DNA of 26,418 nucleotides from Deinococcus frigens DSM 12807. GTDB taxonomy: Bacteria > Deinococcota > Deinococci > Deinococcales > Deinococcaceae. The translations under genes and the position numbers were made by a program. A model generated the notes under the pieces. The model made no database searches. It was not told where the DNA came from and saw nothing but the letters and a program-made list of their open reading frames with translations. The stretch spans positions 1-26,418 of the forward strand of contig NZ_JNIW01000051.1 in NCBI RefSeq assembly GCF_000701425.1. Reading direction: 5' to 3'. Position 1 is the stretch's first letter. Every line of letters begins with the position of its first letter. This document shows, in pieces, positions 18,402-26,418 of the stretch.

Positions 18402-19180
18402 CTCATAAACAGGTGATTGCGCTGGACGTGAACAATGTCAGCGTGGCCTACGGCGGCGGGCGGCTGGCGCTACGACAGGCCAGTTTGCAGGTGCAGGGCG
18501 GCAGTGTCTGCGGTCTGGTGGGCATGAACGGCTCTGGCAAAAGCACACTGTTCAAGACTGTTATGGGTTTTCTGCCGCCGCTGCGCGGAACCGTGCAGGT
18601 CTTCGGGCAGCCGGTGATCCGCGCGCAGAAGGCCGGGCTGATCGCCTACGTCCCCCAGAGCGAGGACGTCGACTGGAATTTCCCAGTCAGTGTGCGCGAG
18701 GTGGTTATGATGGGCCGCCAGGGCAAGATGGGCTGGCTGCGCCGCCCCAACGCCGTCGATGAAACATTGGTGGAAGAAAGTCTGGAACGCGTGGGCATGA
18801 GCGCCTTCATGAACCGCCAGATCGGGGAGCTGAGCGGCGGGCAACGCAAACGCGCCTTTCTGGCTCGCGCGCTGGCGCAGGAAGGCCGCCTCCTGCTGCT
18901 GGATGAACCGTTTGGCGGCGTGGACGTGGGAACCAGTGAAGCCATCATTGCGCTGATGGGCGAGCTGCGCCGCGAGGGCCGCTCCATGCTGGTCAGCACC
19001 CACGATCTGGGCACGCTGGAAACCTTCTGCGACGAGGTGGCGTTGATCGCGGACCGCACCGTGCTGCTGTACGGCCCCACCGACGAAGTGCTGACCGCCG
19101 ACAATCTGGCCGCCACCTTCGGGGGCCGCTCGCCGCTGCACGCCCAACCCAGCGCCAAAAGGGTGGAGGTCCGCCCATGA
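18398..19180 (+). CDS. Metal ABC transporter ATP-binding protein
   Basis: This encodes 260 aa. Walker A is GMNGSGKST (about residue 43), Q-loop YVPQSEDVDW, signature LSGGQRKR, Walker B LLLLDEPFGGVD and H-loop STHDLG. YVPQ..DVDWNFPVSV is typical of Mn/Zn importer ATPases. The start ATG overlaps the stop of the binding-protein gene (ATGA) and the end overlaps the permease start (ATGA), so the three subunits are translated in a coupled way. Confidence 0.93.
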   Translation: MTHKQVIALDVNNVSVAYGGGRLALRQASLQVQGGSVCGLVGMNGSGKSTLFKTVMGFLPPLRGTVQVFGQPVIRAQKAGLIAYVPQSEDVDWNFPVSVREVVMMGRQGKMGWLRRPNAVDETLVEESLERVGMSAFMNRQIGELSGGQRKRAFLARALAQEGRLLLLDEPFGGVDVGTSEAIIALMGELRREGRSMLVSTHDLGTLETFCDEVALIADRTVLLYGPTDEVLTADNLAATFGGRSPLHAQPSAKRVEVRP

Positions 19181-20118
19181 CTCTTGAATTTCTCCTCGAA
19201 CCGCTGCAATACGATTTTATGACCCGCGCCCTGCTGGTCAGCGCCCTGGTGGGGACGGTCTGCGCAGTGCTGTCGTGCTTCGTGATCCTCAAGGGCTGGT
19301 CCCTGATGGGCGACGCCGTGTCGCACGCGGTCCTGCCCGGCGTGGTCATCTCGTACCTGCTGGGGCTGCCCTTCGTGATTGGCGCATTCTTCTTCGGGCT
19401 GGTGACAGTCAGCGCCATCGGCTTTATCCAATCGCGCTCGCGGGTCAAGGAAGACACCGTGATCGGGGTGGTCTTCACGGCGCTGTTCGCGCTGGGTCTG
19501 GTGATGATCTCCAAGATTTCCAGCGAGGTCCACCTGAGCCACATCCTGTTCGGGGACGTGCTGGGCATCGGCGACTCGGAGCTGTGGCAGACGGTGATCG
19601 CCGGGACCATCGCGCTGATCGTGACGCTGCTGCTGCGCAAGGACCTGCTGCTGTACGTGTTTGACCCCACGCATGCCCGCTCAATCGGCCTGAATACCGG
19701 CGTGCTGAACTACGTGCTCCTGACCATGCTGGCGCTGACGATTGTGACGGCGCTGCAAACCGTGGGCGTGATTCTGGTGGTCGCCATGCTGATCACGCCG
19801 GGGGCCACCGCCTACCTGCTGACCGACAAGTTCTCGAAGATGCTGTGGATCGCCGTGGCCTGCGGCATTCTATCCGCCGTCATCGGCACCTACGGCAGCT
19901 ACTTCCTGGACGGCGCGACGGGCGCGTGCATCGTGCTGGTGCAGAGCCTCTTCTTCCTGCTGGCCTTCATTTTCGCCCCCAAGCACGGCCAGTTGGCCCG
20001 CCGCCGCCAACAGATGGCCGAGCGTGCCGACGAACTGGGCGAGGGTGGACCGCCCGCCGCACCGCGCCCGGTGCTGACGCGGGTGCGAGCTTCGGGGAAG
20101 ACGGAAGCCTCAGACTGA
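19177..20118 (+). CDS. Metal ABC transporter permease
   Basis: This encodes 313 aa, an ABC-3 family permease with about eight hydrophobic segments between residues 15 and 270. The family hallmark MGDAVSHAVLPGVVISYLLG is at about 46-65 and a second, VILVVAMLITPGATAYLL, at about 200-220. The last ~45 residues (QLARRRQQMAERADELGEGG onward) form a charged tail facing the cytosol. It forms the membrane channel with the preceding ATPase. Its stop at 20118 is followed by a dispersed repeat and then a terminator-like hairpin. Confidence 0.92.
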   Translation: MTLEFLLEPLQYDFMTRALLVSALVGTVCAVLSCFVILKGWSLMGDAVSHAVLPGVVISYLLGLPFVIGAFFFGLVTVSAIGFIQSRSRVKEDTVIGVVFTALFALGLVMISKISSEVHLSHILFGDVLGIGDSELWQTVIAGTIALIVTLLLRKDLLLYVFDPTHARSIGLNTGVLNYVLLTMLALTIVTALQTVGVILVVAMLITPGATAYLLTDKFSKMLWIAVACGILSAVIGTYGSYFLDGATGACIVLVQSLFFLLAFIFAPKHGQLARRRQQMAERADELGEGGPPAAPRPVLTRVRASGKTEASD

Positions 20119-20130
20119 AGAGACCCCTCA

Positions 20131-20302
20131 TACGGATTCCGATTGAAAGGTTTACATAGACCTTGAAATCCGAGCGGGCGTCCAGGCGTCCTCATGGGCG
20201 CTGCTCTGGACAAGACAGCTAGAAGAAAAGATTACGGATTCCGTGTATGGATTAGCACTTCGGCGCTTTCCTGAAGTGTCAAGGAATTAAGCGGAATCCG
20301 TA
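20131..20302 (+). repeat. Dispersed repeat with TACGGATTCCG termini
   Basis: This is a 172-bp element with inverted termini: TACGGATTCCG at 20131-20141 and CGGAATCCGTA at 20292-20302. TCA is repeated directly on both sides (20128-20130, 20303-20305), consistent with a 3-bp target duplication. A third TACGGATTCCG lies inside at 20233-20243. Bases 20186-20218 share a module with MITE-like copy B (GCGTCCTCATGGGCG then a CAAGACAG end). A second member begins at 26108. It encodes nothing recognisable. Confidence 0.8.
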
Positions 20303-20310
20303 TCACCCAA

Positions 20311-20338
20311 CCCTCTCCCACGGAGAGGGCATTTTATT
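20311..20338 (+). terminator. Terminator-like hairpin after the metal ABC operon
   Basis: CCCTCTCC (20311-20318) pairs with GGAGAGGG (20322-20329) around a 3-nt loop and is followed by CATTTTATT. An 8-bp GC stem plus T-rich tail fits a Rho-independent terminator for the transporter operon, displaced about 190 nt by the repeat. Confidence 0.6.
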
Positions 20339-20397
20339 GGTCGGGAAGGATGGGGCGGGGACGGTGAACAGGGCGGCAAGAGCAGGGCATTTTTTAA

Positions 20398-20434
20398 CCC
20401 CTCTCCGCTGGGGAGAGGGGCCTTGCGAAGCAAG
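20398..20434. repeat. Double hairpin element between convergent operons
   Basis: CCCCTCTCC (20398-20406) pairs with GGAGAGGGG (20412-20420), then CTTGC (20422-20426) pairs with GCAAG (20430-20434). It closely resembles the hairpin at 20311 and lies 16 nt past the exporter permease stop. There is no U-tract on the minus strand, so it is listed as a repeat; a terminator role is possible. Confidence 0.5.
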
Positions 20435-20449
20435 AGGGTGAGGGGTCTC

Positions 20450-21322
20450 CTACAGATCCCGCCGACTGAAGCGCCACATGGCCGCCGCCACCGCTAAAGC
20501 GGCCAGCGCAGCGGCCCACAGAACCAGACCGGGGGCAATCGGGTCCGAGCCAAAGAAGGGGTTGGCCCCGCGTGTGCGGCGGCTGATGTCCAGCAGCACC
20601 TCCGGCTGAAGCAGGTAACTGGACCCCAGCCACAGCGCATTGGTGGGCATCACGATGTTGGCGGCGCGGCCCAGGGCGGCCAGGGTGGGGCTGTCGGCAA
20701 AGGTGCCGATGGCGTTCAGGATACCCCCGGTAAAGCCCGCGCCGTACAGCACGAACACGCCGATCCCGTTGGCGAGGGTAGTGAACAACGTGCTGCCCAG
20801 CACTGTCAGGGCGGTCAGCAGGGTCACGGCCAGCAAAATCAGGCCCAGGGCGGGGGCGGGCGAGGGCGGCAGGTAGCCGGTAATAACGTACACGCCGATT
20901 AGCAGCGCCGCCCCCAGCAGGGCCACGTACACCACGTTCACCACCGTGAAGCCGATCCAGCGTCCCAGCACCAGTTGCGCGCGGCTGATCGGACGGGCGA
21001 TCACGCTCTGCATCACGCCGTTCTCGATGTCGCCGCTGACCGCGCCCACGGTGGACAGCACCGACATCAGCGCGCCCAGGAAATACACCAGATACATGCC
21101 GAACATGGCCGAGTACATGACTGGCACGTTCGACAGACCCGTGATGCTGCGCCCGTCCAGCCCGGCGTCCACGGCCCGCTGGTCCAGATTCATTTCCAGC
21201 CGGTAGATGCCGTACAGATAAAAGCCGATAAACAGCACGCTCAGGATCAGCAGCACGCTGACCAAGCGCTTGCGGACGGCCTCGCGCAGAGAGAGTTCGG
21301 CGATCAGCAGCGCGTTATGCAT
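20450..21322 (-). CDS. ABC-2 type exporter permease
   Basis: This encodes 290 aa with six hydrophobic segments, at about 18-40, 70-95, 125-150, 160-185, 190-215 and 260-280. It begins MHNALLIAELSLREAVRKRLVSVLL, the usual amphipathic start of ABC-2 permeases, and has a conserved GDIENGVMQSVIARPISRAQLVLGRW after the second segment, which matches the NosY-like subgroup. With the ATPase encoded upstream it forms an exporter of unknown substrate. Its ATG at 21320-21322 overlaps the ATPase gene by 8 nt. Confidence 0.88.
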   Translation of the reverse strand: MHNALLIAELSLREAVRKRLVSVLLILSVLFIGFYLYGIYRLEMNLDQRAVDAGLDGRSITGLSNVPVMYSAMFGMYLVYFLGALMSVLSTVGAVSGDIENGVMQSVIARPISRAQLVLGRWIGFTVVNVVYVALLGAALLIGVYVITGYLPPSPAPALGLILLAVTLLTALTVLGSTLFTTLANGIGVFVLYGAGFTGGILNAIGTFADSPTLAALGRAANIVMPTNALWLGSSYLLQPEVLLDISRRTRGANPFFGSDPIAPGLVLWAAALAALAVAAAMWRFSRRDL

Positions 21323-22283
21323 GGACGGCCTCCGGGGTAAGAGCGGGGGCGGGGCGGTCCTCGATCAGTTCCAGGAACATGGTTTCCAAGTCCGGGCGGC
21401 GCGGGGTCAGGGCGTGCAGCCGTGCGCCGCACGCATGAATGGCGTCGGCCACCGCAGGCACGGCGTCCGCATGTTGCAGCCACAACTCGATCTCGGCGCG
21501 TCCGGGGGTCTGGGTGTCGGTGTGGCGGACCTCGCCCAGCACGGCCAATGCTTCCAGTAATCCGGGCTTCACCGCGTCCACCCGGATGCCCACCGGGATC
21601 ACGCCGCCCATCAGCTCCTGCATGCTGCCCTGCTGGAGCACCCGGCCCTCCTTGACAAAGGCCACCCGGTCACAGACCTGTTCTACCTCTGAAAGCAGGT
21701 GGGAATTCAGGAACACCGCCACGCCACCCGCGCGCAGCCCCTCGATGATCTCGCGGACCTCTACGCGGCCAATCGGGTCCAGGGCGCTGGTCGGCTCGTC
21801 CAGAAAGACCAGTTCGGGCCGCGCCAGGATCGCCCCGGCCAGCCCGCAGCGTTGCAGCATGCCCTTGCTGTAGCCGCCCAGCGACTCGCCGCCGCGCCCG
21901 CCCAGGCCCACAGTCTTGAGCACCTGTGGAACGCGGGCGCGCAGCTCACCTGGCTTCATCCCCGCCAGCCGTCCGTGAAAATGCAGGAATTCCTCGCCGG
22001 TCATCCAGGTCTGAAAGCGGAACTGCTCGGGCAAAAAACCCAGGCGGGCGCGCACGGCAGGATCGGCGGGAGAGCCGCCCAGCACGCGCATCTGGCCGCC
22101 GCTGGGCAGCACCAGCCCCAGCAGCATCTTGACCGTGGTGCTCTTGCCCGCCCCGTTCGGCCCCAGGAAGCCGAAGACCTCGCCGGGCAGCACCCGCAGG
22201 CTCAGGCCGTCCACCACCGCGCGGCCTTTGTAGACCTTGCGGAGTTCATGGGTTTCGATAATGGGAGGAGGGGCGGCGCTCAT
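21315..22283 (-). CDS. ABC exporter ATP-binding protein
   Basis: This encodes 322 aa. It has Walker A GPNGAGKST, Q-loop FLPEQFRF, signature region LGGYSKGMLQRCGLA (GGYSKGM in place of the common LSGGM), Walker B LVFLDEPTSALDP and H-loop NSHLLSEVEQ. A C-terminal ~90-residue accessory domain (IPVGIRVDAVKPGLLEALAV onward) is typical of ABC-2 drug or lipid exporters. The ATG at 22281-22283 is fixed by a TATGCT -10 six nt upstream; the open frame to 22493 is intergenic repeat sequence. The substrate is unknown. Confidence 0.9.
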   Translation of the reverse strand: MSAAPPPIIETHELRKVYKGRAVVDGLSLRVLPGEVFGFLGPNGAGKSTTVKMLLGLVLPSGGQMRVLGGSPADPAVRARLGFLPEQFRFQTWMTGEEFLHFHGRLAGMKPGELRARVPQVLKTVGLGGRGGESLGGYSKGMLQRCGLAGAILARPELVFLDEPTSALDPIGRVEVREIIEGLRAGGVAVFLNSHLLSEVEQVCDRVAFVKEGRVLQQGSMQELMGGVIPVGIRVDAVKPGLLEALAVLGEVRHTDTQTPGRAEIELWLQHADAVPAVADAIHACGARLHALTPRRPDLETMFLELIEDRPAPALTPEAVHA

Positions 22284-22289
22284 GCGGGC

Positions 22290-22295
22290 AGCATA
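22290..22295 (-). promoter_or_regulatory. -10 hexamer TATGCT of the exporter operon (leaderless)
   Basis: On the minus strand TATGCT, 6 nt, then ATG. Same hexamer and spacing as padR. Confidence 0.55.
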
Positions 22296-22718
22296 GAAGC
22301 AGACTCTGGAAAGGGCATGGCTGAAAGTTGCAGTTGAGGGAGTTTCGAGGGCGGGGTGGAAGGCGGGCAGGTTCTGAGTTGAGGTGTCATTCGGGCAGCC
22401 CCACCCCCCAACCCCCTCCCCCAGAGGGGCAGGGGGAGCAGACGTTGCACTGGGCAGGAGTTCTCGGACTTTGTGGGCGAAAGAGGGCGGCAATGTTCCT
22501 GCTCACACGCCCCGCTTCGTGATGTGACGTGCGGCCCGTCCGCTGCGCGCCCGACGGCCCTCGGTTGCTGCTTCGTCGGCAGTTTTGGGGTTGGTAGAAA
22601 ACAAGGATGCCCGACTTTTATCTCTTCCCGCCCACGGAGGACTGGGACGACTCCGCAGGAGAGGGGGTCATCTGGACGGAGCCTATCTATTTGCAATTCC
22701 CCCTCTCCCCCACCGTGC
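22296..22718. other. Intergenic region with a C/G-run hairpin and a 57-codon ORF
   Basis: This is 423 bases between divergent promoters. Bases 22409-22437 form an imperfect C-run/G-run inverted repeat (ACCCCCTCCCCC against GAGGGGCAGGGGGAG) related in style to the hairpins at 20311 and 20398. An ORF at 22607-22780 reads MPDFYLFPPTEDWDDSAGEG and on for 57 codons, ending inside tyrA in another frame; it has only a weak AAGG before the ATG and is not called as a gene. I see nothing else. Confidence 0.45.
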
Positions 22719-22724
22719 TAGCCT
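22719..22724 (+). promoter_or_regulatory. -10 hexamer TAGCCT of tyrA (leaderless)
   Basis: TAGCCT, 7 nt, ATG 22732; no Shine-Dalgarno. TTGCAA at 22691 is too far (22 nt) for a normal -35. Confidence 0.55.
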
Positions 22725-22731
22725 CCCGGTC

Positions 22732-23865
<1,134 letters not shown>

Positions 23866-23919
23866 GGCGGGGCGCTGTGGATGGCCAGACGGAAACGCCG
23901 ACGCTGCCGGTCAATCCTT

Positions 23920-23925
23920 TAGACT
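23920..23925 (+). promoter_or_regulatory. Candidate -10 TAGACT upstream of the acyltransferase gene
   Basis: TAGACT lies 25 nt before ATG 23951, so the transcript would carry a short leader without an evident ribosome binding site. Less convincing than the other -10 calls. Confidence 0.35.
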
Positions 23926-23950
23926 GCGGCCAGCGCACGCGCACTTGCTC

Positions 23951-25135
23951 ATGACCCAGACCCGCTTTCCTCCCTCTGCCGAGCCGGAGCCGCAGCCCCT
24001 GCCGCGCCTGCCGCAAAACCCTGAATTCGACGCCGATTCGGAAGGGTTGATTCCCCCGTCAGAGGCCGAGCCAGCCGTGGTGCAGGGCGTGCCGCACAAG
24101 TTGACCGCCATCGACCTGTTCCGGGGCATCACCATTCTGGAGGTGGTGGCCCACCACACCTCCGGGCTGGCGCTGCGCTACGCGGTGCCGGACACGCTGA
24201 GCTTTTTGGTGCTGCAACTGATCAACCGCACGCTGCATTTCGCCGTCCCCGCCTTCGTGTTCCTGTCCGCCGTGGTGCTGACCCGCAGCCTGCTCAAGAA
24301 CTTCAGGCCGGGCCGGTATTTCTTCCGGCGGGTCACGCGCGGGGCGTGGCCGTACCTGCTGTGGAGCGCGCTGTACATCGCCTGGTACGTGTGGACCGGG
24401 CAGCGGCCCCCCGAGACCCTGACCGATCCCGACAAGTGGCTGTTCTACCTGCAATACGGCAAGGCCAGTTACCACCTGTATTTCCTGCTGGTGGCGCTGG
24501 AGGTCTATCTGGTGATTCCGCTGCTGTTGCCGCTGGCCCGCCGCAGGCCGCCGATTGCGCTGGCCCTGCTGATCGGCGCGGCGCTGCAACTGGGAATCTA
24601 CCTGCTCAACCGCGAATACCTGCGGCTGCCCTTTCCGGCCAGCACCGTGGTGTGGTACATGCTGCCGGTAACGGTGGGCGCAGCGGTGGGCGCGCGGCTG
24701 GACGAATTTCCGGCGTGGTGGCGCAAGTACCGCGTATTCCTGATCGCGGGGGCGGCAGCGGCCTACGCGCTGTATCTGCCGCAGGCGCTGGCCTATGTGC
24801 GCGGCGAGCCGGTGGTGCCCATCGTCTACTCCAGCCTGAGCTGGGCCTACACCACGCTGATGGCCCTGACTGTGCTGGGCGTGGCGTACAGTCTGCAACG
24901 CTTCGCCGGGGCATGGCGGGTGGCCCTGGGCGTCACCGGGATGTTCAGCCTCCAGGTCTACCTGATCCATCCGGCCATCCTGCAAACGCTGGAAACCATT
25001 CATACTCCGGGGGGGGACCCACTGGTCTTTGGTCTGACCATGCTGGGCTACTTCCTGACCGCCCTGATCCTGCCCACCATGCTGGCCCTGCTGCTGGCCG
25101 ACACCCGCCTGAGCAGGCTGATGTTCGGGCGCTGA
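23951..25135 (+). CDS. Acyltransferase-3 family membrane protein (OafA/YrhL-like)
   Basis: This encodes 394 aa. A ~50-residue Pro/Glu-rich cytosolic N-terminus is followed by IDLFRGITILEVVAHHTSGL, the family motif with the catalytic-site His, and about ten membrane segments. The region after the third (SYHLYFLLVALEVYLVIPLLLPLARRR) is typical. The family moves acetyl or other acyl groups onto extracytoplasmic sugars or lipids. The Pro-rich extension is unusual. ATG 23951 is used; an in-frame TTG at 23945 is an alternative. It follows tyrA by 85 nt on the same strand. Confidence 0.85.
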   Translation: MTQTRFPPSAEPEPQPLPRLPQNPEFDADSEGLIPPSEAEPAVVQGVPHKLTAIDLFRGITILEVVAHHTSGLALRYAVPDTLSFLVLQLINRTLHFAVPAFVFLSAVVLTRSLLKNFRPGRYFFRRVTRGAWPYLLWSALYIAWYVWTGQRPPETLTDPDKWLFYLQYGKASYHLYFLLVALEVYLVIPLLLPLARRRPPIALALLIGAALQLGIYLLNREYLRLPFPASTVVWYMLPVTVGAAVGARLDEFPAWWRKYRVFLIAGAAAAYALYLPQALAYVRGEPVVPIVYSSLSWAYTTLMALTVLGVAYSLQRFAGAWRVALGVTGMFSLQVYLIHPAILQTLETIHTPGGDPLVFGLTMLGYFLTALILPTMLALLLADTRLSRLMFGR

Positions 25136-25199
25136 TCCGGGTGGATGGCCGGATGGGCAGGCAGCCTCGCCTGTCAGTTCAGCGTCAGGTCCGGCGCGC

Positions 25200-25205
25200 T
25201 ACAGT
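25200..25205 (+). promoter_or_regulatory. -10 hexamer TACAGT of the secreted hydrolase gene
   Basis: TACAGT lies 10 nt before GTG 25216. The spacing is slightly longer than at the other leaderless genes, so the start could sit a few bases inside the transcript. Confidence 0.45.
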
Positions 25206-25215
25206 CTCGGACGTT

Positions 25216-26058
25216 GTGGATCGGCTTCTCTCCTTGATCATGGTGCTGGCCCTGAGTGTTTCCTCTGCTGCCGGGGCTGTTACGCCGCCGCGCAGCCCCG
25301 TTCCGGTCACTCCTGTGGCCCAGCCGGTGGACTGGCTGCCGCTGGGCCAGCCGGGGCGCGAATCGCTGCTCCAGATTCCCGGCAGTTGCACCTACCTGCC
25401 CTGCCCGCTGGTGGTGGTCTCGCATCCGCGCAACCAGAGTGCGGCGCGCCTGCGTGACAGCCCCACCTTCCAGGTGCTGATCGAGGCCCTGCTGGATTCG
25501 CATTTTGCCGTGCTGCTCAGTGGTGACGGCGGCCCGGCGACCTGGGGCAGTCCCAGCGCCCTGAGGGAAGTGGGGCAGATCCACGCCACAGCCCTCAAGC
25601 GCTTTTCCTGGAACGGGCACACCTACGCCCTGGGCCTGAGCATGGGCGGCCTGATGGCCCTGCGCAGCGCGCTGCCCGGCAGCCCCTACCGCGTGGACGG
25701 CGTGGCCCTGATCGACGCCTGGACGGACCTGCGGGTGGCCTGGAGCGCCTCGCCCACCCGCCGCCAGGAGATCAGCGCGGCCTACGGCAGCCCCAGCGAG
25801 CCGCCGCCCGGCCTGGACCCGCTGATGCAGACCTTCAGAGCGCCGTACCTGCCGCTGTTCGTGGCCGCCAGCCTGGGCGACGGCACCGTTCCGGCCCTGA
25901 CCAACGGCGAACGCCTGTACCCGCACGCCGCCCTGGGAAGCAGCCAATTCGTGTCCCTGAGCGGCCCGCACCTGGGCGGCAACCGCTTCACGCCGGATAT
26001 GGCGCAGAAACTGGTGGGCTTTTACAAGCGTCTGGAGGGGCGGGTGGCAGTGAAGTGA
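25216..26058 (+). CDS. Secreted alpha/beta-hydrolase (esterase/peptidase-like)
   Basis: This encodes 280 aa. A signal peptide (MDRLLSLIMVLALSVSSAAGA, cleavage about residue 21) and a Pro-rich linker precede an alpha/beta-hydrolase core: LVVVSHP at 65-71 (strand before the oxyanion loop), nucleophile elbow GLSMGG with Ser142, Asp222 in AASLGDGTVP and His252 in SGPHLGG. The triad order Ser-Asp-His is canonical. Cys58 and Cys63 may form a disulfide, as expected outside the cytosol. The GTG start is chosen because it includes the Arg of the signal n-region; ATG 25240 would remove it. The substrate is unknown. Confidence 0.83.
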   Translation: MDRLLSLIMVLALSVSSAAGAVTPPRSPVPVTPVAQPVDWLPLGQPGRESLLQIPGSCTYLPCPLVVVSHPRNQSAARLRDSPTFQVLIEALLDSHFAVLLSGDGGPATWGSPSALREVGQIHATALKRFSWNGHTYALGLSMGGLMALRSALPGSPYRVDGVALIDAWTDLRVAWSASPTRRQEISAAYGSPSEPPPGLDPLMQTFRAPYLPLFVAASLGDGTVPALTNGERLYPHAALGSSQFVSLSGPHLGGNRFTPDMAQKLVGFYKRLEGRVAVK

Positions 26059-26107
26059 AAAGCGGTCTCAAGGTCTGAACGCCAGCACAGCAGTTCACAC
26101 GCCCTCA

Positions 26108-26180
26108 TACGGATTCCGGTTGATCAGTTATGCAATAACTGCGAAACCCAACCAACGGGAGAAGGAAAAGTACGGATTCC
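26108..26180 (+). repeat. Dispersed TACGGATTCCG repeat, interrupted by the right IS
   Basis: This is the start of a second member of the repeat at 20131. Both begin CCTCA then TACGGATTCCG and both contain an A-rich stretch before an internal TACGGATTCC (here 26171-26180). The IS begins at 26181 directly after it. The spacing between first and internal copies is 63 nt here and 102 nt at 20131, so the interiors differ. The remaining right part is not in the window. Confidence 0.75.
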
Positions 26181-26418
26181 CTCAGTACCCGACACTTTCC
26201 ACAGCCGTCGTCTGGCGCGGCGTCCAGAGTCGAATGAGGTGGAGCAGTTCGTCCACCGAAGCCCCAACCTGACGGGAATACGCCCGGACGAGCGACCGGA
26301 GGCCCAGGGTCACGACACTCCAAGCGCGCCGTCCGTGTTTTTTAAGGGCCGTCTCCTGGTCGATGCCGACCAGAACGGTCCAAACATACGCCAGGGTCAA
26401 TAAACAGAGCAGCCGCGT
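26181..26418 (-). mobile_element. IS4-family insertion sequence, 3' part (right copy)
   Basis: This is the inverse complement of bases 88-325 with two differences. The IS end is placed at 26181 because identity with the left copy starts at CTCAGTACCCGAC. The element runs off the window edge. It lies within a dispersed TACGGATTCCG repeat. Confidence 0.85.
26182..26418 (-). CDS. IS4-family transposase, C-terminal fragment (right copy)
   Basis: The last ~78 residues of the transposase, open to the window edge, have a stop at 26182-26184. They differ from the left copy by one residue (SRQVG here, SHQVG there). The R-(3)-E-(6)-K motif would lie just outside the window. Confidence 0.8.
   Translation of the reverse strand, partial: TRLLCLLTLAYVWTVLVGIDQETALKKHGRRAWSVVTLGLRSLVRAYSRQVGASVDELLHLIRLWTPRQTTAVESVGY

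Noticed and set aside
20391..20420. Rho-independent terminator for the exporter operon
   Set aside because: The hairpin is strong, but the T-run lies on the plus strand before it, giving A rather than U on the exporter transcript.

Overview
The window is about 26.4 kb of GC-rich bacterial chromosome that looks like the genus Deinococcus. The reasons are the paired OstA/LptA-like envelope genes, a carboxynorspermidine dehydrogenase-type gene, small dispersed repeats, and a very regular start-site architecture: a TANNNT -10 hexamer 5 to 8 nt before most first-gene start codons with no Shine-Dalgarno sequence. This is the leaderless mRNA pattern described in Deinococcus. The genus call rests on gene content and style, not on a database comparison.

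Layout. 1-325 and 26181-26418 are inward-facing 3' ends of two nearly identical IS4-family elements in opposite orientation, so about 25.9 kb lies between inverted IS copies. 326-1368 (minus) is a PadR-regulated operon: padR, a HAAS-like/4-TM protein, and a second HAAS-like gene cut off by the left IS. 1400-2188 (minus) is a TatD nuclease. 2313-5061 (plus) is a cluster of one LptC-like and two LptA/OstA-like envelope proteins. 5024-6399 (minus) is a UspA-lactate dehydrogenase pair that overlaps the LptA-like gene tail to tail. 6584-9029 is bounded by two inverted copies of a small MITE-like repeat. Between them are a beta-CASP metallo-beta-lactamase ribonuclease-like gene and a DUF3105 lipoprotein. 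9026-9817 (minus) is an APH(3')-like phosphotransferase and 9873-10589 (plus) a YqhA-type membrane protein. 10883-12953 (plus) is an operon of a cysteine-free HgdB/DUF2229-like protein, a 2-TM protein and a CDP-alcohol phosphatidyltransferase. 12978-15012 holds a small membrane protein, a Lys1-type carboxynorspermidine/saccharopine dehydrogenase and another small membrane protein. 15173-17304 (plus) is a MoxR ATPase-VWA protein pair. 17499-20118 (plus) is a Mn-type ABC uptake operon with a textbook promoter overlapped by a DtxR/MntR-like palindrome. 20131-20434 holds repeats and hairpins. 20450-22283 (minus) is an ABC-2 exporter. 22732-26058 (plus) holds prephenate dehydrogenase, an acyltransferase-3 membrane protein and a secreted alpha/beta hydrolase. 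A dispersed repeat interrupted by the right IS closes the window.

Most genes are housekeeping or envelope functions. I see no defence island, CRISPR array, prophage, tRNA or rRNA. The least ordinary items are: (i) two families of short inverted-terminal repeats that share an internal module, one copy abutting the start of a gene and another overlapping a stop codon; (ii) the cysteine-free HgdB-like protein in a lipid-synthesis operon whose third gene has no canonical start codon; (iii) a 14-bp tandem duplication that gives a leaderless gene a five-codon upstream ORF; (iv) the metal-responsive promoter; and (v) an Lpt-like bridge in a lineage known for lacking LPS.
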